The notes below the pieces were generated by a model that saw only the letters and a list, made by a program, of their open reading frames with translations, ran no database searches and was not told the DNA's origin. From assembly GCA_030613445.1 (NCBI GenBank), contig JAUWLY010000067.1, positions 1-10,503 on the forward strand: DNA of 10,503 nucleotides. The letters run 5' to 3'. Source of the DNA: Candidatus Stahliibacteriota bacterium (GTDB lineage Bacteria > Hydrothermota > Tepidihabitantia > SM23-42). The translations under genes were made by a program, and so were the position numbers. Of this stretch, positions 1 to 5,474 are shown in pieces. Positions within the stretch are counted from its first letter, which is position 1; the number at the start of each line of letters is the position of its first letter.

Positions 1-1
1 T

Positions 2-808
2 GGATGCTCTCATAATGACTGCACCTTTTGTCCGACCTATCTTGATAAACCATTCAAAGTTAGACCTATAAATGAAGTATTAGAAGATATCGAAACAGCA
101 CAAAATGCCATACCAGAAACGCGCAGGGTTTTTTTAGCTGATGGTAATGCAATGGTGTTACCATCTAAACAACTTCTACCAATACTCGATGCTCTCAATA
201 CTGCTTTTCCCGAACTCCAGAGAATCGGTATATATGCTAATGCCAAAGATATCCTCGATAAAACAAACGAGGAATTGCAGATATTCTTTAATAAGAAATT
301 AACGATAATATATATCGGACTGGAAAGCGGCAGTGACAAAGTACTGAAAAGAGTGAACAAAGACGCCACTGCACAGGAAATCATCAAGGCAGTTCTTAAA
401 ACCCAGAACGCAGGTTTTAAAGTATCGGTTATTGGCCTGCTTGGCCTGGGTGGGATTGACTTATGGCAAGAACATGCCCAAGCAACTGGTCAAGCGGTCA
501 GTGCGATGAGCCCGAGGTTCTTTTCTTTACTCACTTTGATGGTCGTGCCCGGAACCGTGCTGCACGAGCAGGAACAGAGCGGAAAATTCTCTCTACCTCA
601 ACCCCTTGAAATGCTGAAAGAAATGAGAGTTATAATAAAAAACACTGATGTTCATGCAGGATGCATCTTTCGTACTAACCACGCATCTAACTATCTTGCG
701 CTCGAAGGTCGTCTTCCAAAAGATAAAGAAAGACTGCTGCAGACTATTGACTCTGCCCTTAGCCAGGGTAAATCAAGCCTTAGACCCGAGTATTTAAGAG
801 GGTTATGA
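2..808 (+). CDS. Radical SAM protein, 5'-truncated by window edge
   Basis: The reading frame is open from base 2 to a TGA at 806-808 (268 codons), so the true start lies left of the window. The first visible residues are GCSHNDCTFCP, with cysteine codons at 5-7, 20-22 and 29-31. This CX4CX2C pattern is the [4Fe-4S]-binding signature of a subgroup of small radical SAM proteins. Further on, GLESGSDKVLKRVNK (near base 315) matches the radical SAM core motif GxESGS that follows the middle of the barrel, and VIGLLGLGG lies at the expected next strand. Radical SAM enzymes cleave S-adenosylmethionine reductively to start radical chemistry; the substrate cannot be told from the sequence. The family is usually around 290 residues, so probably only 20-30 residues are missing. 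It is convergent with the isoaspartate methyltransferase gene; no link between the two is implied. Confidence 0.88.
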   Translation, partial: GCSHNDCTFCPTYLDKPFKVRPINEVLEDIETAQNAIPETRRVFLADGNAMVLPSKQLLPILDALNTAFPELQRIGIYANAKDILDKTNEELQIFFNKKLTIIYIGLESGSDKVLKRVNKDATAQEIIKAVLKTQNAGFKVSVIGLLGLGGIDLWQEHAQATGQAVSAMSPRFFSLLTLMVVPGTVLHEQEQSGKFSLPQPLEMLKEMRVIIKNTDVHAGCIFRTNHASNYLALEGRLPKDKERLLQTIDSALSQGKSSLRPEYLRGL

Positions 809-874
809 AACCGAACAACCGAACACCTGCTCCCATAATGCATAACCGAACAACCGAACACCTGCTCCCATAAT
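809..874. repeat. Two-copy 31-bp direct repeat between convergent genes
   Basis: Bases 809-839 and 844-874 are identical over 31 bp, separated by the 4 bases GCAT (35-bp period). Each copy itself begins with a tandem octamer, AACCGAAC twice, followed by ACCTGCTCCCATAAT. The pair fills almost the whole gap between the radical SAM stop (808) and the methyltransferase stop (876, minus strand). Neither strand shows a stem followed by a T-run, so it does not read as a simple terminator. It may be an intergenic repeat of the genome or a local tandem duplication. Confidence 0.9.
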
Positions 875-875
875 C

Positions 876-1601
876 TCATTCCTCTATACATTCACCGGTC
901 ATCGGCACAAACCTGACCGGAACAATACTTTTGGTCTTAATTCCACCATCGCTCTTTTCGAGTAGTTTCAGTTCCTGATAAAGGGTGCCCACCGGAATAA
1001 TCATCCTACCACCGTAAGCCAGTTGCTCGATGAGTGGCTGGGGGATATAAGGGGGCGCACATGTCACAATGATGGCATCAAATGGAGCATATTCTTCCCA
1101 ACCAATGTAACCATCACCACATTTGACTGTAATATTGGTGTAGCCAAGATCGTTTAAAAGCCTCTGAGATCCCTTAGCCAGTGTCTCCACTATTTCAATG
1201 GAATACACATCTTTTGCCAATTCCGCCAAGATGGCTGCTTGATAACCTGAGCCTGTTCCTATCTCTAACACCTTTTCATTTCCACTCAGTGCTAAGAGCT
1301 CGGTCATCAAAGCCACTATATAAGGTTGAGAGATTGTTTGATCCTCTTTTATAGGTAATGGTCGATCAGTATAGGCAAGAGATTTAAACGCATCAGGAAC
1401 AAACTTATGTCTCTCTACCTTAAGCATCGCGTTTAGCACTCTTTCATCTTTAATACCCCTACTCTTTAACTGTGTTTCAACCATGTTTTCTCTCATTGAG
1501 AGAAAATCTACCTTTGGCTTTTCAGCCCTAGAATCCTTGGTAGGACCTTTACAAGACAAAAATAAGGATAGTAGTATCATACAAAGAGTGAATGCCTTCA
1601 T
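876..1601 (-). CDS. pcm: Exported (putative lipoprotein) protein-L-isoaspartate O-methyltransferase
   Basis: This 241-residue protein has the PCMT family core. EDQTISQPYIVA lies at residues 86-97, the SAM-binding motif I VLEIGTGSGY at 111-120, GDGYIGW at 162-168, and DAIIVTCAPPYIP at 175-187, which closely resembles the family's IVTAAPPEIP stretch. The enzyme methylates L-isoaspartyl residues from S-adenosylmethionine, starting repair of damaged Asn/Asp sites. Unlike classical cytosolic Pcm, it begins with a hydrophobic segment (residues 4-16) ending in FLSC at Cys17. That looks like a lipoprotein signal, although Phe at -3 is atypical. The start is supported by GGAGGT (1611-1606) 4 nt upstream of ATG. 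It lies 14 bp downstream of the FG-GAP gene, so the two are very likely cotranscribed. How SAM would reach an exported enzyme is unclear; membrane anchoring facing the cytoplasm is an alternative. Confidence 0.92.
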   Translation of the reverse strand: MKAFTLCMILLSLFLSCKGPTKDSRAEKPKVDFLSMRENMVETQLKSRGIKDERVLNAMLKVERHKFVPDAFKSLAYTDRPLPIKEDQTISQPYIVALMTELLALSGNEKVLEIGTGSGYQAAILAELAKDVYSIEIVETLAKGSQRLLNDLGYTNITVKCGDGYIGWEEYAPFDAIIVTCAPPYIPQPLIEQLAYGGRMIIPVGTLYQELKLLEKSDGGIKTKSIVPVRFVPMTGECIEE

Positions 1602-1615
1602 ATTTACCTCCTTTT

Positions 1616-3298
1616 TTATTTCACGAGGATAATTTTTTTAATCTCTGAATGTTCTTCAGTATTAAATTTAATAAAATAAACACCTTGAGATAAATCGGTT
1701 ACATCAAATATTTTATTATAATTCCCAGCATTTTGTTTTTCCTTTATGATCTCTCTAACCAACCTTCCAATCACATCATACAATGATAAGTTAACTTTTG
1801 TTTTTTGAGGTAAAATATAGCTGATGTTACATTCTTTTCGAAATGGATTTGGGTACACATGTAATTTTGTCATTTGATGTTGGCAATCTAACATTTGATC
1901 ATCTTCTTCAACGTTGACGAGACTGCCATAATACGCATAAGCACGTCCCTCGTTTAATTCACCATTATCATAATAATAAGCACCGACAATCACATCCGAA
2001 TATCCATCTCCATTTACATCACCTGCTGTGGAGACTGACCGACTGAAGTATGCAGCCTGCTGATCTGATTCTGCAGTCCAGACCGGTACTGTATCTAATC
2101 CTGTAGCGTTACCCTGATATGCAAATGCACGACCCTCATTATCTTCACCGTTATCATATGTCTGGGCACCAATTATCACATCAGAAAACCCATCATTATT
2201 TATATCTCCTGCCGTAGAAACCGAACGACCAAAGTAGGCACCAGCTTGATTTGACTCTGCAGTCCAGGCCGGGATGGTATCCAAGCCTGAAGCACCACCA
2301 TGATACACAAATGCCATACCCTCATCAGGTTCACCATTATCATAATGACGAGCTCCAATTACTACATCAGCATACCCATCACTATTCACGTCACCTGCCA
2401 AAGATACTGAAATACCAAAACGTGCACCAGCCTGGTCTGATTCTACAAACCAATCAGGGGTCAATGATAAACCTGATGAATCACCATAGTACACAAACGC
2501 ACACCCCTCATTATTCTGCCCATTGTCATAGTAATAAGCAGCAACTATTACATCTGAAAAACCATCCCCGTTTACATCGCCAGCAGTTGAAACAGCATTA
2601 CCAAAACGTGATGCTGTCTGGCTTGATCCAACAGTCCAGTCCGGAGTAGCTGATAGTCCAGATAGACTACCATTATAAACAAATGCGCGGCCTTCATCCA
2701 TTGATCCGTAGAAAGGAGCACCGATGATTACGTCTGAATACCCGTCACCATTCACATCCCCTGCAGTTGACACACAAGTACCAAAATGTGCATGTGCATC
2801 GTCACATTCTGCTGTCCAGTCCGGAATAGTATCTAATCCTATTGCACTACCATAATACGCATAAGCACGGCCCTCATCCTCTTCACCATTATCGTACTGG
2901 TATGCACCAACAATCACATCTGAATATCCATCTCCGTTCACATCGCCTGCACTAGATACCCAAATGCCAAAACGCGCGTCAGGTTGATCTGATTCTGCTG
3001 TCCAATCCGGAATAGTATCTAATCCTATTGCACTACCATAATACGCATAAGCACGTCCCTCACCCTCTTCACCATTATCGTACTGGTATGCACCCACAAT
3101 CACATCTGAATATCCATCTCCGTTCACATCGCCTGCTGTAGAAACGGAAATACCATAAAAAGCATATGCTTGGTTTGATTCGGTAATCCAATTAGCTTGT
3201 CGAGCAACTGTGTTCAACCATTCTGCAGATACTGCTGTATTATTTTGATGCCCAGATGTAATTATTAACAGTGGCAATAGAATCTGATATAGTATCAT
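1616..3298 (-). CDS. Secreted seven-bladed FG-GAP beta-propeller protein with T9SS-type sorting domain
   Basis: The preferred start is ATG at 3298 (560 aa), because AGAGGAGGG lies just upstream. An in-frame GTG at 3319 (567 aa) has no Shine-Dalgarno and would put the ribosome site inside the gene. Residues 1-16 are a hydrophobic signal peptide (MILYQILLPLLIITSG). Seven FG-GAP repeats of 60-62 residues begin at Trp37, 99, 161, 221, 283, 345 and 407. Each has FG(I/T/N/R)xVSxAGDVNGDGYSDV, with the DxNxDGxxD Ca2+-binding loop of integrin-alpha-type propellers. The last 80 residues (HVYPNPF, LYDVIGRLV, LSQGVYFIKF, terminal K) are a type A T9SS-like sorting domain. It is probably a surface or extracellular binding protein; the ligand is unknown. 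pcm follows after 14 bp. Two blades are nearly identical in DNA, pointing to recent duplication. Confidence 0.93.
   Translation of the reverse strand: MILYQILLPLLIITSGHQNNTAVSAEWLNTVARQANWITESNQAYAFYGISVSTAGDVNGDGYSDVIVGAYQYDNGEEGEGRAYAYYGSAIGLDTIPDWTAESDQPDARFGIWVSSAGDVNGDGYSDVIVGAYQYDNGEEDEGRAYAYYGSAIGLDTIPDWTAECDDAHAHFGTCVSTAGDVNGDGYSDVIIGAPFYGSMDEGRAFVYNGSLSGLSATPDWTVGSSQTASRFGNAVSTAGDVNGDGFSDVIVAAYYYDNGQNNEGCAFVYYGDSSGLSLTPDWFVESDQAGARFGISVSLAGDVNSDGYADVVIGARHYDNGEPDEGMAFVYHGGASGLDTIPAWTAESNQAGAYFGRSVSTAGDINNDGFSDVIIGAQTYDNGEDNEGRAFAYQGNATGLDTVPVWTAESDQQAAYFSRSVSTAGDVNGDGYSDVIVGAYYYDNGELNEGRAYAYYGSLVNVEEDDQMLDCQHQMTKLHVYPNPFRKECNISYILPQKTKVNLSLYDVIGRLVREIIKEKQNAGNYNKIFDVTDLSQGVYFIKFNTEEHSEIKKIILVK
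1898..3190 (-). repeat. Seven tandem FG-GAP blade repeats (about 186 bp each)
   Basis: The coding repeats have a 186-bp period (62 codons). The third blade is 180 bp because YDNGE is replaced by the shorter YGSMDE. The WTAESDQ...FG...AGDVNGDGYSDVIVGA...YDNGE..EGRAYAYYG pattern recurs seven times, the number needed to close a complete propeller. Blade 7 has FS in place of the FG pair. Blades 5 and 6 carry NSDG and NNDG where the others have NGDG. Confidence 0.92.
2806..3136 (-). repeat. Near-identical duplicated blade segment (2806-2950 and 2992-3136)
   Basis: The 145 bp at 2992-3136 match 2806-2950 at a fixed offset of 186 bp with about four mismatches by eye. Identity ends sharply after CATCGCCTGC, where the two copies diverge. 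Other blades match only at the protein level, so this pair indicates a recent blade duplication or gene conversion. Confidence 0.9.
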
Positions 3299-3339
3299 AT
3301 CCCTCCTCTTTCTTTTCACTCATTAGTCTTACTTATCAC

Positions 3340-3365
3340 TCCTCTGTGGAAAAACGAACAGAGGA
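3340..3365 (-). promoter_or_regulatory. Hairpin in the leader of the FG-GAP gene
   Basis: TCCTCTGT (3340-3347) and ACAGAGGA (3358-3365) form a perfect 8-bp stem with a 10-nt loop. It lies between the C45 gene stop (3437) and the FG-GAP start (3298). No T-run follows in the transcribed direction, so it is not a standard intrinsic terminator. The 5' arm of the minus-strand RNA (UCCUCU) is also complementary to AGAGGA in the Shine-Dalgarno at 3304-3309, so alternative pairing could mask the ribosome site. Function is inferred only. No convincing promoter was seen in this 138-bp gap. Confidence 0.45.
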
Positions 3366-3436
3366 AATAGGGAGCTATCATATTTCATACACAAAATGAC
3401 ATAATAAAATGCAAACACCATATAAATTCTAATTTC

Positions 3437-5389
3437 TCATCTGATCCGTATTATTCTTTGTTGAATCTTACCATCAATTTCTACAAAATATATGCCTGGT
3501 GCTGGATTAAGATCAGGAACCTCGCGCCCGGTGATATCGAAGAGTCTCCAATTGTGATCTTTCGATAATCGTATCGGTCCGGCAATGATTGTTGCGGGTA
3601 AAAGTGATTTTTTCACTGGCTTTATAGCCACTTCTTTAACACCCGGAACACCATCAAAGAGTTCATCCCAGGAATACCATTGTTTGCCCTGTGAATAAGC
3701 AGGTCGATAACAACGGGCATAACTCACGCCAACACATGGCCAATCAGGATGTTCTATCGCAACATTTGATCGTAGGACCATTGAATGATACGTGCAATGA
3801 CTGGTACCAGCATCATAACTGATCGCAACCGTATTGGCAATCCTCATTATGCGCGGCGTGGTTAACTGATAGTCCGAGTTTAGTGAATCAGCAAGTCGTT
3901 GGTATCGCCAGCAGCTGGTCGGTGTATAGAGCAGGCGGTCATGATTGGTTACAGCAAGATTCCAGGTTGAATTTATCGGCGGTGGAATATAATTATACGA
4001 AGCAAACCGCAGCGTGTCAGCAATATGATTGATTTCAAGAACCGCACCTGGGATTGGATGGGATGCGTCATAAGAAGAATAACAATGAATATCATTTGAA
4101 CGTATATGCTCGGAATGGATTTTCATCGAATCGATATCGTATATATCGTTCACACCGCTGCCGTCCGGGTCTCTCATTTCAACTGCAAGCCGGCTGGATA
4201 AAAAATCACCGAGCAGGGAATTCGGTGGAATCGCATTGGTTTCAGGTTGGTTGCCGGTGTTCTGGGACATCCCAACACCATGTTCATTAAGACACGAAAA
4301 CGCGCCAAAGATACCCGCCATGCTCACATTGAAGAACCTTTGCTCATTTGGATCGCTGGGCGAGTAAGCAATTATCAAAGAAACATTTGCGAGCGTCGTA
4401 TACAAACCAACCCTTCCATCGACATTGCGAGCAATGATGAATCCACCCAGCAAGGTGTCATCACTGGCGGTTGATTGCCCCCAGCCAGAAAGACTCGAAC
4501 ATAGAAATGTGGTTGTATCGCCACCGGCAGTAATCGTCAATAAATCCTCTGTTGTCAAATCTCTATCCAGAGCAGGATGATAAAGACTTACTCCTTTGGC
4601 GACCATGCCATCCAAAACGCCCTGTGCTTCATCCTGAAATTTTTGTGGCACATAATACTTTTCGCGAAACCAGGGAAGGTAACCGTACTCATAAGAAGCT
4701 GGTGTTATCGAATGATAACTTGTATTGCCAATCCATTTATGGATAAATACCGCCATTATCTCTTCAGCAAGAAAATACCCATGGGCAAATCCCATCTCAT
4801 AATGAGTACCCCAGACCTGCAGGTATTTCTGGGAAGGTGGTCCTTTGGTACGCAACCGACCGTTGCATATATGCGGTTGCGCAGTCATATTAGGCAGAGT
4901 TATGTCGTCTAATCCGATTGTCTGTTGCAAGGGTATGCGCCGTGCTCGAAAGGCTACGTAGATAGGTGTTCCACTATAGGAACTCAAAGATACAGTTCTC
5001 TGGGTCCATGCTGTGCTGGTGAGCAGTAGACTTTGTACAATAACAAATGTCGTCATTGACGGCGGTGATGTTGTGGATACCATGATATCAAGTGTACACG
5101 GTGTTGTTGTTGTTGAAATACACCAGAAACTTGTTATTGTATCACTGCCCTGCGGCAGGATACGCGGGGTAATGAGGTAGTCTTTATTAGTGTACGCGAG
5201 TCCGCTGTAGGTCGTATCATAATAACATATCGCCGCATACACGCCTGAATGCCCCTGACAGACGGTCCTGAACCACACCGCGTCAAGAGCATCCTCGTTC
5301 ACGATCAACCAGTCATTGGGTGGAAAATAACTTTGTGATTCAAAAGTCTCGGTCCAGGCACAGAACATTAAAATAATAAATAAAGACAC
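3437..5389 (-). CDS. Secreted cleaved-adhesin (choice-of-anchor J) / C45-type Ntn hydrolase fusion with T9SS-like tail
   Basis: This protein has 650 residues, starting at GTG 5389 with GGAG 7 nt upstream. The N-terminus is hydrophobic (residues 2-12) and reads as a signal peptide, though it lacks the usual basic residue. Residues about 14-168 (ETFES...PNDW, YLITPRI, AFRARR, IGLDDI) match the jelly-roll 'choice-of-anchor J'/cleaved adhesin domain. Residues about 190-590 match the C45 family of self-processing acyltransferases/amidohydrolases: GTHYEMGFAHG (194-204), the nucleophile region FLCSSLSGWG with Cys297, then IIARNVDG and LNEHGVGMSQN. Family knowledge predicts autocleavage before Cys297 and hydrolysis or transfer of an acyl/amide group; the substrate is unknown. 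The last 50 residues (RLFDITGREV, PGIYFVEIDG, RIIRIR) resemble a T9SS-type tag but lack the usual NPF segment. It lies 85 bp after the C25 protease gene and 138 bp before the FG-GAP start. Confidence 0.85.
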   Translation of the reverse strand: MSLFIILMFCAWTETFESQSYFPPNDWLIVNEDALDAVWFRTVCQGHSGVYAAICYYDTTYSGLAYTNKDYLITPRILPQGSDTITSFWCISTTTTPCTLDIMVSTTSPPSMTTFVIVQSLLLTSTAWTQRTVSLSSYSGTPIYVAFRARRIPLQQTIGLDDITLPNMTAQPHICNGRLRTKGPPSQKYLQVWGTHYEMGFAHGYFLAEEIMAVFIHKWIGNTSYHSITPASYEYGYLPWFREKYYVPQKFQDEAQGVLDGMVAKGVSLYHPALDRDLTTEDLLTITAGGDTTTFLCSSLSGWGQSTASDDTLLGGFIIARNVDGRVGLYTTLANVSLIIAYSPSDPNEQRFFNVSMAGIFGAFSCLNEHGVGMSQNTGNQPETNAIPPNSLLGDFLSSRLAVEMRDPDGSGVNDIYDIDSMKIHSEHIRSNDIHCYSSYDASHPIPGAVLEINHIADTLRFASYNYIPPPINSTWNLAVTNHDRLLYTPTSCWRYQRLADSLNSDYQLTTPRIMRIANTVAISYDAGTSHCTYHSMVLRSNVAIEHPDWPCVGVSYARCYRPAYSQGKQWYSWDELFDGVPGVKEVAIKPVKKSLLPATIIAGPIRLSKDHNWRLFDITGREVPDLNPAPGIYFVEIDGKIQQRIIRIR

Positions 5390-5422
5390 CTCATAACTCC
5401 ATTGCTAATTCATAAGCGCCTG

Positions 5423-5449
5423 TGAATGTCTGTCTCACCCAGACATTCA
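5423..5449. other. Perfect 10-bp stem-loop between C25 protease and C45 hydrolase genes
   Basis: TGAATGTCTG (5423-5432) and CAGACATTCA (5440-5449) pair perfectly around a 7-nt loop. On the minus strand it lies 26 bp after the C25 stop codon and 34 bp before the C45 start. No T-run follows on either strand, so it is more likely an mRNA-end or stability hairpin, or a partial terminator within the operon, than a strong terminator. Confidence 0.6.
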
Positions 5450-5474
5450 ACTATCAAGGATAACAAATAGAATT

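Noticed and set aside
37..387. Minus-strand open frame of 116 codons
   Set aside because: It is antisense to the radical SAM coding frame, whose cysteine motif and GLESGS motif are clear.
809..874. Possible CRISPR array
   Set aside because: Only two repeat copies with a 4-bp spacer and no adjacent cas genes.
2251..2649. Plus-strand open frame of 132 codons rich in His and Gln
   Set aside because: It lies antisense to the FG-GAP repeats, has biased composition from the reversed repeat codons, and lacks a ribosome site.
3299..3319. GTG at 3319 as the start of the FG-GAP protein
   Set aside because: No Shine-Dalgarno precedes it. AGAGGAGGG lies between it and the ATG at 3298, which starts directly with a hydrophobic signal peptide.
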